Origin: Sphingomonas leidyi | GTDB taxonomy: Bacteria > Pseudomonadota > Alphaproteobacteria > Sphingomonadales > Sphingomonadaceae | Direction of reading: 5' to 3' | Length of the DNA stretch: 64,000 nucleotides | Assembly: GCF_011761945.1 (NCBI RefSeq) | Contig: NZ_JAASQV010000002.1 | Span: forward strand, 744,001 to 808,000 | In this document: piece by piece, positions 55,251 to 63,208 of the stretch | Layout of the letters: each line of letters starts with the position of its first letter | Numbering within the stretch: position 1 is the stretch's first letter | The notes under the pieces: generated by a model | What the model saw: only the letters and a program-made list of their open reading frames with translations | Databases searched by the model: none | Told to the model about the DNA's origin: nothing | Position numbers and translations under genes: made by a program

Positions 55251-56135
55251 TTACTGAAGCAGCTTGAGCACCGACTGCTGGCTCTGGTTCGCCTGGGCGA
55301 GCATCGCCGTCGAAGCCTGCGACAGGATCTGGGCCTTGGCCAGCGCCGTCGTCTCCGCCGAATAATCGGTGTCCTCGATGCGGCTGCGGGCGTCGCTCAG
55401 GTTCGCGACGTTGGTCGTCAGGTTGTTGACCACCGAGTCCAGGCGGCTCTGCGCGGCGCCGAGCGAAGCGCGGAGCGTGGCGACCGACTTCAGGGCGCCG
55501 TCAACGGTGCCCTGGGCGGTGTCGGCGCTGCCGGCGGTTCCGACGGAAAGCGCCGGGACGACCGGGTTGGCCGCCGCGTCGCCCACGATGGCGCCCACGT
55601 CGAGCGCGTCGATGCTGATCGTGATCTTGTCGGTCGATTCCGCGCCGGTCTGGATCGAGAACTTCTTGGCCGCGACTTCGCCGGCTGCCGGAGCGGCCGG
55701 ATCCGCCGGCGGCTTGCCGATCTGGAACAGCGCATTGCCGTTGAACTTGGTGTTGGTCAGCACGTCCTTGATCTGCGAGGTCAGCTGCGTGACTTCGGCC
55801 TGCAGGTTCTTGCGGTCGTCGTCCGAATAGGTGCCGCTCGACGACTGGACCGCCAGCTCGCGGATGCGCTGCAGCATGTTGGTGACTTCGTTGAGCGCGC
55901 CTTCCGCGGTCTGCGCCAGCGAGATGCCGTCATTGGCGTTGCGGACCGCCTGGGTCATGCCGCGGATCGAGGCGGTCATGGTCGAGGCGATCGCCAGGCC
56001 GGCGGCGTCGTCCTTCGCGCTGTTGATGCGCTTGCCGGTCGACAGGCGCTCCATGGCCGTGCTCAGCGCCTTGTTGGCGCCGGTCGAAGCATTGGCGGCG
56101 CGCAGCGCCGCGGTGTTGGTCGAGATAACAGTCAT
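55251..56135 (-). CDS. fliC: Flagellin
   Basis: 294 residues. Conserved D0/D1 ends: '[20 protein letters not shown]' and '[20 protein letters not shown]' at the start; '[20 protein letters not shown]' and '[17 protein letters not shown]' at the end. The variable centre is only about 80 residues. ATG 56135 follows GGAG by 8 nt. Only one flagellin gene is visible here. Driven by a sigma-28 element. Confidence 0.95.
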   Translation of the reverse strand: MTVISTNTAALRAANASTGANKALSTAMERLSTGKRINSAKDDAAGLAIASTMTASIRGMTQAVRNANDGISLAQTAEGALNEVTNMLQRIRELAVQSSSGTYSDDDRKNLQAEVTQLTSQIKDVLTNTKFNGNALFQIGKPPADPAAPAAGEVAAKKFSIQTGAESTDKITISIDALDVGAIVGDAAANPVVPALSVGTAGSADTAQGTVDGALKSVATLRASLGAAQSRLDSVVNNLTTNVANLSDARSRIEDTDYSAETTALAKAQILSQASTAMLAQANQSQQSVLKLLQ

Positions 56136-56204
56136 GTTCGTTACTCCATGCTCGTCGGCTTCCCGCTGTCCCCCCTGAACGGGAGCCCGGAGCCGCCAAG
56201 CCAA

Positions 56205-56231
56205 GGAACGGCCGCCCGCAGCGGGGCTTAA
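56205..56231 (-). promoter_or_regulatory. Sigma-28 (FliA) promoter of fliC
   Basis: On the minus strand TTAA, 15 bp, GCCGTTCC; same spacing and -10 start (GCCGTT) as the flgM element. Predicted start about 60 nt before the fliC ATG. Confidence 0.6.
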
Positions 56232-56247
56232 GCGAAAAATTTTCCCT

Positions 56248-56265
56248 CTACGCACGCACGCGTAG
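56248..56265. promoter_or_regulatory. Inverted repeat between fliC and the FlbD-like gene
   Basis: CTACGC-ACGCAC-GCGTAG, a perfect 6-6-6 inverted repeat 17 bp upstream of the fliC -35 element and 92 bp before the divergent regulator gene. Could be an operator; no binding protein is known. Confidence 0.4.
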
Positions 56266-56357
56266 ACGCGCCCGGACCAAGGTTGCTGCGGGACACGCAA
56301 TTTTACGCGGCGTTAACCAAGTCGACGGCAAAAGGATGGTGTCTCAGGGGGTAACCA

Positions 56358-57617
56358 ATGCGATCCATCGTCCCGTCCGCCGCAGTGTTGCGCCAGAAAT
56401 ATGCTCTCGTCTCGTCGCTGCGCGCCCAGGGTTTCGCGATCGGCACCTGCGAGGACGGTCGCCCCGCCGCGCAGGACCTGTTCCTGGTCGCCGAGGGCGA
56501 AGTGCCCCCGGCCGCTGCGCGCACGCTGATCCTGGGCGACGAAGGCCGCCAGGCGATCGCGTTCGGCGACGGCAACCCGGCCCGGCTGTCCTACACGGCG
56601 GACGATGCCGCGGTCGGCGCGGGCTTCGCCACGGCGCTGCTGCGCGGCCCGCACGAGCCGGTCGCCGCCGATCCGGAAAGCCTGGCGCTGCTGGCGCTGG
56701 CCGAGCGCGTCGCCGCGTCGGACATCACCGTGCTGATCAACGGCCCCACCGGCACCGGCAAGGAAGTCCTTGCCCGCGCCATCCACAACGGCTCCACTCG
56801 CCGCGAGGGCCCGTTCGTCGCCCTCAACTGCGCCGCGCTGCCCGAGACGATGCTCGAGGCAATGCTGTTCGGCCACCAGAAGGGTGCCTTTACCGGTGCC
56901 TCGTCGGGCGGCCAGGGCTTCTTCCGCGCCGCGCATGGCGGCACGCTGCTGCTCGACGAGATCGCCGAGATGCCGCTCAACCTCCAGGCCAAGCTGCTGC
57001 GCGTGCTGCAGGAGCGCGAAGTCGTGCCGATCGGCGGCACCATGCCGGAAAAGGTGGACGTCCGCGTCATCGCCTGCGCCAATCGCGACCTGCAGGGCGA
57101 AGTCACTGCCGGCCGCTTCCGCGCCGACTTGTACTATCGCCTCTCGGTCTTCCCGCTCACGACCAAGGCGCTGGCCGAGCGCCCCGGCGACATCGCCGCG
57201 CTTTCGGCCGCGATGGTCGTCCGCCATGCCGGCGGCCGCGGCGCGATGCCGTGGATCTCGAACGAGGCGCTCGACGCGCTCGCCAGCCATGACTGGCCGG
57301 GCAATGTCCGCGAGCTCGAGAACGTCATCCAGCGCGCGCTGCTGCTCTGCGGCGGCCGCACCATCGATCCCGAGCACCTGATCTTCGACAGGCCGGCTGC
57401 GCGCCGCGTGGACGTCGAGGCGGCAGGCACGCTCTCCAACATCGTCCAGATCCACGAATTCGCCGCGATCCGCGAGATGCTCGCCGAATGCGGCGGCAGC
57501 CGGATCGAGACGGCGAAGCGGCTCGGCATCTCGGAGCGCACGCTGCGCTACCGCCTCGCCAAGGCGCGCGAGCAGGGCGAGAGCATCGACGCGGGTAAGG
57601 CGAGGGCTTCGGCATGA
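56358..57617 (+). CDS. FlbD-like sigma-54-dependent activator, no classical receiver domain
   Basis: 419 residues. The N-terminal about 105 residues do not show a response-regulator phospho-acceptor pattern. The AAA+ domain has Walker A GPTGTGKE (129-136), sigma-54 contact loop GAFTGA (176-181) and Walker B GGTLLLDE (194-201), and Fis-type HTH at the end ('ETAKRLGISERTLRYRLAKA'). It resembles flagellar activators FlbD/FleQ. It heads the fliE-F-G-H-I-J operon (stop overlaps fliE). Proposed controller of the four sigma-54 promoters here. Confidence 0.9.
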   Translation: MRSIVPSAAVLRQKYALVSSLRAQGFAIGTCEDGRPAAQDLFLVAEGEVPPAAARTLILGDEGRQAIAFGDGNPARLSYTADDAAVGAGFATALLRGPHEPVAADPESLALLALAERVAASDITVLINGPTGTGKEVLARAIHNGSTRREGPFVALNCAALPETMLEAMLFGHQKGAFTGASSGGQGFFRAAHGGTLLLDEIAEMPLNLQAKLLRVLQEREVVPIGGTMPEKVDVRVIACANRDLQGEVTAGRFRADLYYRLSVFPLTTKALAERPGDIAALSAAMVVRHAGGRGAMPWISNEALDALASHDWPGNVRELENVIQRALLLCGGRTIDPEHLIFDRPAARRVDVEAAGTLSNIVQIHEFAAIREMLAECGGSRIETAKRLGISERTLRYRLAKAREQGESIDAGKARASA

Positions 57618-57982
57618 GCGGTATCGACGGTATCGGCGGCGGCGCGATGAGCGTCGACCGGGTCCTGGCGCTCCGCGCCCAGATCCTCGAGCGCAACGCC
57701 GCGCTCGCCAAGGCCAACGAGACGCCCGCGGGCGCAGTGACGGGCACGTCGGGCGGCAAGTCCGCAACCTTCGCCGCGTCGATGGAAGACGCCTTCAAGC
57801 AGGTCAACCAGGCCCAGAGCCAGGCCGGCGCGCTCTCCGAGGCCTATGAGCGCGGCGAGACGGTCGACATCGCCAAGGTGATGCTGGCCCGCCAGCAGGC
57901 CTCGGTCGGCTTCGAGGCGACGCTGCAGGTCCGCAACAAACTCCTGTCCGCCTACAAGGACATCATGAGCATGCCGGTGTAA
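57614..57982 (+). CDS. fliE: Flagellar hook-basal body protein FliE
   Basis: 122 residues with the FliE C-terminal region 'SMEDAFKQVNQAQSQAGALS' and 'ETVDIAKVMLARQQASVGFE', 'ATLQVRNKLLSAYKDIMSM'. Connects the MS-ring and rod. Overlaps the regulator stop by 4 nt; fliF starts 4 bp after. Confidence 0.92.
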   Translation: MSGIDGIGGGAMSVDRVLALRAQILERNAALAKANETPAGAVTGTSGGKSATFAASMEDAFKQVNQAQSQAGALSEAYERGETVDIAKVMLARQQASVGFEATLQVRNKLLSAYKDIMSMPV

Positions 57983-57985
57983 TCC

Positions 57986-59662
57986 ATGAGCAACGCCCTC
58001 ACCTCCACCGATGCGCCCGTCCCGCCCGCCGCCGGCCGGCTCGGCGCCCCGCTCGCCCAGATGCGCGGACTGCTGGCGCAGCCCGCGGTCAGGCGGGCGA
58101 TGCCGCTCCTCTTCCTGGTCGGCCTGGTCGCCGCCGGCTTCCTCGCCTGGTCGCTGGTCTCGACGTCGCCGCAGCGGATCCTGTTCGCCAATGTGAGCGA
58201 TGCCGACAAGGCGGCGATCAGCTCGGCGCTCCAGGGCGCGAGCATCCGGTCGAGCATCGATGGTTCGGGCTCGATCACTGTCGCCGAGGACGATTATCAC
58301 AAGGCGCGGATGCTGCTCGCCAGCCAGAATCTGCCCAAGGCGGCACCGGGCGGCTACCAGATCCTCGACCAGCTGCCGATGGGCGTGTCCCGCGCCGTCG
58401 AGGGCGAGCGGCTGCGCCAGGCGCGCGAGACCGAGCTCGCCCGCTCGATCGAGGAGATCGATGCGGTCGCCGAGGCGCGCGTGCATCTCGCCACGCCCGA
58501 GGCCAGCGTCTTCGTCCGCGACAAGGCGGTGCCCACCGCCTCGGTGATCCTCAAGCTCCAGCCCGGCCGCGCACTGGGCGACGCGCAGACCCGCGCGATC
58601 GTCAACCTCGTCGCCTCGTCGGTTCCCGGCATGACGCCGGAAAGCGTCACCATCGTCGACCAGATGGGCGCCCTGCTCTCGAAGAAGGGCAACGAGGCCA
58701 ATTCGGCCGGCGACGCCCGCATCGACTATCAGCGCCGCATCGAGGACAAGTATCGCGAACAGCTCGTCCAGCTGCTGACGCCGCTGGTCGGCGCCGGCAA
58801 CTTCACTGCCGAAGTGCAGGCCGATGTCGACCTGGACGAGAACCAGGCGACGCGCGAAAGCTATGACAAGGAAGGCGCGGTGCTCGCGGCCGAACAGGGC
58901 GCCTGGACCGGCAGCAAGGACGGCAACGCGCCCGGCGGCATTCCCGGCGCGCTCTCCAACACGCCGCCGCCCGCCAGCACCGTCGCCGCGCCCAATGCGC
59001 AGCCTACGCCCGGCGCGGCGCCCGCTGCCGGCACCGCTGCCGGCGCGAGCCAGGCCACGCCGCAGAAGCAGAGCGACAGCTTCTCCCGCGCCTATCAGAC
59101 CGGCAAGCAGGTTTCCGTGACGCGCCAGGCGCCGGGCGGCATCAAGCGCCTGTCGGTCGCGGTGCTGCTGCGCGAGGAACCGGGCAAGCCGCGCTCGACG
59201 GTGGAGATCCAGCAGATCACCCAGCTGGTCCAGGCGGCGATGGGCTATAATCCGGGCCGCGCCGATCAGGTGACGGTGATCAGCCGCAAGTTCACCACCG
59301 CCGCCGATGCGGCCGACAAGGGCCCGGCCTGGTACGAGGCCAATTGGGTGCCGCTCGCCGCGCGCAATGCGACGGCGCTGGTGATTGCGTTGCTCGTCCT
59401 CTTCCTTGGCGTCCGTCCGCTCACCAAGGCGCTGCTCAAGAAGCGCGAGGAGCCGGCCGCAGGCAATCGCCCGGCATTGTCGATGGGCGGTGCCGCTGGC
59501 GAGGAAGGCGGCCACGGCGCGCCGCCCGTCTCGATCGACATGCTCGAGGGCGCTCACAACAGCTATGACGAGCGGGTCGGCCTGGTCCGCGGCTTCACTC
59601 GCGACAATCCCGCGCGCGCCGCCCTGGCGGTCCGCGACATGATCAAGGCGGACGCGCAATGA
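57986..59662 (+). CDS. fliF: Flagellar MS-ring protein FliF
   Basis: 558 residues: first helix 'AMPLLFLVGLVAAGFLAWSL' (about 34-53), ring-building motifs ('FANVSDADKAAISSALQGAS', 'ERLRQARETELARSIEEIDA', 'VAEARVHLATPEASVFVRDK', 'TQAIVNLVASSVPGMTPESV'-like), a Pro/Ala-rich loop and a C-terminal helix. Overlaps fliG by 4 nt. Confidence 0.96.
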   Translation: MSNALTSTDAPVPPAAGRLGAPLAQMRGLLAQPAVRRAMPLLFLVGLVAAGFLAWSLVSTSPQRILFANVSDADKAAISSALQGASIRSSIDGSGSITVAEDDYHKARMLLASQNLPKAAPGGYQILDQLPMGVSRAVEGERLRQARETELARSIEEIDAVAEARVHLATPEASVFVRDKAVPTASVILKLQPGRALGDAQTRAIVNLVASSVPGMTPESVTIVDQMGALLSKKGNEANSAGDARIDYQRRIEDKYREQLVQLLTPLVGAGNFTAEVQADVDLDENQATRESYDKEGAVLAAEQGAWTGSKDGNAPGGIPGALSNTPPPASTVAAPNAQPTPGAAPAAGTAAGASQATPQKQSDSFSRAYQTGKQVSVTRQAPGGIKRLSVAVLLREEPGKPRSTVEIQQITQLVQAAMGYNPGRADQVTVISRKFTTAADAADKGPAWYEANWVPLAARNATALVIALLVLFLGVRPLTKALLKKREEPAAGNRPALSMGGAAGEEGGHGAPPVSIDMLEGAHNSYDERVGLVRGFTRDNPARAALAVRDMIKADAQ

Positions 59663-60675
59663 ACGCAATCCGCAGCTTCAACGGCGTCGAGCGCGCCGCG
59701 GTCCTGATGATGCTGGTGGGCGAGGAGGAAGCCGCGGCGATCCTCCAGAAGCTCGATCCGGAGGAAGTGCGCCAGCTCGGCAAGGCGATGTTCAACGTGG
59801 CGGACGTCAGCGAGGCCGAGGTCGAGATCGTCCTAGACGATTTCGTGTTCAAGGCGCGCGAGCGCACCGGCGTCACCTTCGATCCGGCGCCGAAGATCGA
59901 AAGCATCATGACCAGGGCGCTGGGCCCCGAGCGCGCCTCCGGCGTGCTGGCCCGGGTGATGCCGGCCAGCCAGGTCGCCGCGATCGAATGGCTCGACTGG
60001 TTCGAGCCCGAGGAGATCGCCGGGATGATCGAGGCGGAGCATCCGCAGATCGCGGCGGTGCTGCTCGCCAATCTCGACCCCGATATCGCCGCCAAGGTGT
60101 TCGAGCATCTGCCCGAAGCGGCGCAGCCGCAGATCCTGCGCCGCATCGCCAAGCTGGGGCCGATCCCGCCCGAGGCGATCGAGACGCTGAAGACGATGCT
60201 CCAGGGCCGCGCCGGCATGGGCGGGCGCAAGTCGAGCGGCGGGCTCCAGCTCGGCGGCACGCGCGAGGCTGCGAAGATCCTCTCCGGCGCGCGCAAGATC
60301 ACCGAGCAGCGCGTCATGCCCAAGCTCGCCAAGATCGATCGCGAGGTCGCCCGCGCGATCGAGGAGGCGATGTTCGTCTTCGACAATCTGCTCGAGCTCG
60401 ACGACAAGAACCTGTCGACGCTCATCCGCAACATCGACACCACGATCCTGGTCAAGTCGCTCAAGGGCGTCGAGGAGGAGGTCCGCGGCCGGTTCCTCGG
60501 CTGCATGTCGAGCCGCGCGGCCGACGGCATCCGCGACGAGATCGAATCGCTGGGGCCGATGAAGATGGCCGATGTGCTCGATGCGCAGAAGGCGATGATC
60601 GCGATCGCGCGCGGCCTGGTGAAGGACGGCACGATCCAGATGCCGTCAAAGGGCGGGGACGACGACTATGTCTGA
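59659..60675 (+). CDS. fliG: Flagellar motor switch protein FliG
   Basis: 338 residues. N-domain 'ERAAVLMMLVGEEEAAAILQ', middle EHPQ-type motif in 'MIEAEHPQIAAVLLANLDPD', C-terminal torque helix with conserved charges ('DDKNLSTLIRNIDTTILVKS', 'MSSRAADGIRDEIESLGPMK'). Part of the C-ring; contacts MotA. Overlaps fliH by 8 nt. Confidence 0.96.
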   Translation: MNAIRSFNGVERAAVLMMLVGEEEAAAILQKLDPEEVRQLGKAMFNVADVSEAEVEIVLDDFVFKARERTGVTFDPAPKIESIMTRALGPERASGVLARVMPASQVAAIEWLDWFEPEEIAGMIEAEHPQIAAVLLANLDPDIAAKVFEHLPEAAQPQILRRIAKLGPIPPEAIETLKTMLQGRAGMGGRKSSGGLQLGGTREAAKILSGARKITEQRVMPKLAKIDREVARAIEEAMFVFDNLLELDDKNLSTLIRNIDTTILVKSLKGVEEEVRGRFLGCMSSRAADGIRDEIESLGPMKMADVLDAQKAMIAIARGLVKDGTIQMPSKGGDDDYV

Positions 60676-61399
60676 TTTCTCGCCGGGCTTTGCCGGACGG
60701 ATCAGCGCGGCCGGGCATGTGCTGGCCCGCGCCTTTGGCGACGGTGCCGGCTTCGCGCCGTCGGATGTCGACCGCATCGGCCGCCGCGTGTTCGAGGAGG
60801 TACCGGCCCAGCCGCGCCATTTCGCGCCGGCCAATCCGGAAGCCAATCCCACCGAGGGCTGGGATCCGTTCACTGCCGATGCCCAGCACCCCGCCGAGCA
60901 TGGTGCGTTCATCGATCCCATCGCGGCCGCGCACGAAGCGGGTTTCGCCGAGGGGCATGCGGCCGCGCTCGTCGAGGCGGAGGCTGCCAAGGCGCGCGAG
61001 ACCGCGCTGCTCGACCAGATCTCGGCCGCGCTCGCCAGCGGCGCCCATTTCGATCGCGAGCGCATGGCCGGGCAATTGCGCCAGACCGTGCTCCACCTCG
61101 TCACCAGGCTGGTCGGCGAAGTCGGCGTCGCGCCGGATGTGCTCGCCCAGCGGATCCATGCCGCGGTCGACATGCTGGCCGACAGTGCCGAATCCGCGCT
61201 GCTGCGCCTCCATCCCGACGACGTCCCCTTCGTCCAGGGCAAGCTGCCCGCCACGGTCTTCCCCGTCGGCGATCCGCACGTCCAGCGCGGCGGCTTCGTG
61301 GTCGAGAGCGCCTCGACCATCGTCGAGGACGGCCCCGATCTGTGGCTCGAGCAGCTCGCCCAGGCGATCGACCGCGTGCCGATCCCGCCCGCATGCTGA
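60668..61399 (+). CDS. fliH: Flagellar assembly protein FliH
   Basis: 243 residues: N-terminal disordered part, a helical 'AAHEAGFAEGHAAALVEAEA' segment with FliH-type repeats and the C-terminal 'LRQTVLHLVTRLVGEVGVAP' domain. Regulates the ATPase FliI. Short overlap (7 nt) with fliI. Confidence 0.85.
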   Translation: MSDFSPGFAGRISAAGHVLARAFGDGAGFAPSDVDRIGRRVFEEVPAQPRHFAPANPEANPTEGWDPFTADAQHPAEHGAFIDPIAAAHEAGFAEGHAAALVEAEAAKARETALLDQISAALASGAHFDRERMAGQLRQTVLHLVTRLVGEVGVAPDVLAQRIHAAVDMLADSAESALLRLHPDDVPFVQGKLPATVFPVGDPHVQRGGFVVESASTIVEDGPDLWLEQLAQAIDRVPIPPAC

Positions 61400-62721
61400 A
61401 CCTCTTCACCGAAGACTATCTGGAAGGCCTAGGCCGCAGCGACTTCGTCGCCCGGCCGCGGGTCTCCGGCCGCCTCGCCTCCTATGACGGGCTGCTGATG
61501 GAGGCCGTGGGCCTGCAGCTGCCCGTAGGCACGGTCTGCGCGATCGGCGACGGCGCCAGCCGGGTCGAGGCCGAAGTGATCGGCTTCCGTTCGGGCAAGA
61601 CGCTGCTGATGAATCTCGGCGGCCCCGCCGCGCTGCTGCCCAACGCCCCCGTCCGCCCGATCGGCGCGCCGGGCGAGGCCGAAGTGGGCGCGGCGATGCT
61701 CGGCCGGGTGGTCGACGGTTCGGGCAAGCCGATCGACGGCCTCGGCCCGATCCGCGGCGCCGGGAAATGGCCGCTCGCCGGCAAGCTCCAGTCGCCGCTC
61801 GATCGCGGCCGGGTGCTCGAGCCGCTCGATGTCGGCGTGCGTGCCATCAACGGGCTGCTCACCATCGGCCAGGGCCAGCGCGTCGGCATCATGGCGGGGT
61901 CGGGCGTGGGCAAGTCGGTGCTGCTCGGCATGATGGTCCGCGCGGCCCAGGCGGACGTGATCGTCATCGGCCTGATCGGCGAGCGCAGCCGCGAAGTCGC
62001 CGACTTCCTGGAGACCAAGGTGGCGGGCGACGCCCGGGCGCGCTCGGTCGTTGTCGCCGTTCCGGCCAATCATTCCCCGGTGCTCCGCATCCGCGGCGCG
62101 CTGCGCGCCACCGCCATTGCCGAGGCGTTCCGCGCCGAGGGCAAGAAGGTGCTGCTGATCATGGATTCGCTCACCCGCGTCGCCCATGCCGGCCGCGAGA
62201 TCGGCCTGGCGCTGGGCGAGCCGGCTTCGGCGCGCGGCTATCCGCCCTCGGCGATCGCGATGCTGCCCAGCCTGATCGAGCGCGCCGGCACCGACGTGCA
62301 CAGCGGCGGCTCGATCACTGCGATCTACACCGTGCTCGCCGATGGCGACGACGGCAACGACCCGGTGGTGGACAGTGCCCGCTCGATCCTCGACGGCCAT
62401 ATCGTGCTGAGCCGCGCGCTCGCCGAGCGCGGCGTCTACCCGGCGATCGATCTTGGCCCCTCGGTCAGCCGCGTGATGACCGACATCGCGCCCAGGGACC
62501 ATGTCGCCGCCGCACGCGTGCTGCGCCGGCACCTCGCCACCTATGAGGAGAATCGCGACCTGGTGCTGATGGGTGCCTATCGCGCCGGTGCCGATCCGGA
62601 GATCGACGCGGCGATCGCCTGCCACCCGGCGGTGATGGAATATATCCGCCAGGGCGCCGACGAGATCGTGACCCTGCCCGACGCGGTGGCCGAGCTGGTC
62701 GGCGTGTTCGGCCATGGCTGA
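61393..62721 (+). CDS. fliI: Flagellum-specific ATPase FliI
   Basis: A 442-residue export ATPase related to F1-beta. P-loop AGSGVGKS (168-175), 'VIGLIGERSREVADFLE', Walker B 'KKVLLIMDSLTRVAHAGREI', 'GEPASARGYPPSAIAMLPSL' and 'SITAIYTVLADGDDGNDPVV'. ATG 61393 overlaps the fliH end. Confidence 0.96.
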   Translation: MLNLFTEDYLEGLGRSDFVARPRVSGRLASYDGLLMEAVGLQLPVGTVCAIGDGASRVEAEVIGFRSGKTLLMNLGGPAALLPNAPVRPIGAPGEAEVGAAMLGRVVDGSGKPIDGLGPIRGAGKWPLAGKLQSPLDRGRVLEPLDVGVRAINGLLTIGQGQRVGIMAGSGVGKSVLLGMMVRAAQADVIVIGLIGERSREVADFLETKVAGDARARSVVVAVPANHSPVLRIRGALRATAIAEAFRAEGKKVLLIMDSLTRVAHAGREIGLALGEPASARGYPPSAIAMLPSLIERAGTDVHSGGSITAIYTVLADGDDGNDPVVDSARSILDGHIVLSRALAERGVYPAIDLGPSVSRVMTDIAPRDHVAAARVLRRHLATYEENRDLVLMGAYRAGADPEIDAAIACHPAVMEYIRQGADEIVTLPDAVAELVGVFGHG

Positions 62722-62747
62722 TTCGATGGCGGTGCCGGGAATCCAGG

Positions 62748-63173
62748 ATGCCTAGGTCGGCGAAGAAGCTCGGCCGCCTGCTCCGCGTCCGCACGCTCCA
62801 GCTCGACCTGGTCCGTGCGGACGAAGTGCGGGCGCTCGCCAAGGTCGATCAGGAAGCCCGGCTGCGCGATCGCATCGCCAATCTGGCGGCGAACGTGGCA
62901 CCTGCGCCCAGCGTTTCCGAATCGGCGTCGAGCCTGGCCGCGGCCGCGCATTTCCGCGAACGGCTCCACCAGTCCGCCTTCGCCGCCGAGAAGCGCGTCG
63001 AAGTGGCCGAGCAGAGCCTGGAGATGGCACGCGCCGCCACGCGCGAGGCGCGCCGCGACCAGAATGCGATCGAGAAGCTGATCACCCGCGCAGAAGCCGA
63101 TGCCGCGCTCAAGGCGCTGCGCGAGCTGGAACAGCTTCCGCCCATGGGCAAAAATCGGCACGATATTTGCTGA
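62748..63173 (+). CDS. fliJ: Flagellar export protein FliJ
   Basis: 141 residues, nearly all helical coiled coil ('RTLQLDLVRADEVRALAKVD', 'RVEVAEQSLEMARAATREAR'-like). Position after fliI is decisive, since FliJ sequences are poorly conserved. The last 18 bases contain the fliK promoter. Confidence 0.72.
   Translation: MPRSAKKLGRLLRVRTLQLDLVRADEVRALAKVDQEARLRDRIANLAANVAPAPSVSESASSLAAAAHFRERLHQSAFAAEKRVEVAEQSLEMARAATREARRDQNAIEKLITRAEADAALKALRELEQLPPMGKNRHDIC
63156..63171 (+). promoter_or_regulatory. Sigma-54 promoter of fliK, inside the fliJ end
   Basis: CGGCACG-ATAT-TTGCT; only the first base differs from TGGCACG-N4-TTGCW. Expected start about 63182, 27 nt before the fliK TTG. Confidence 0.82.
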
Positions 63174-63208
63174 GTGCCTCGTGAACCTAGTGTCACGGGG
63201 ACCTGAAC

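Noticed and set aside
56136..56357. Sigma-54 promoter for fliC or the FlbD-like gene
   Set aside because: No GG-N10-GC pattern with acceptable flanks found on either strand of this intergenic region.
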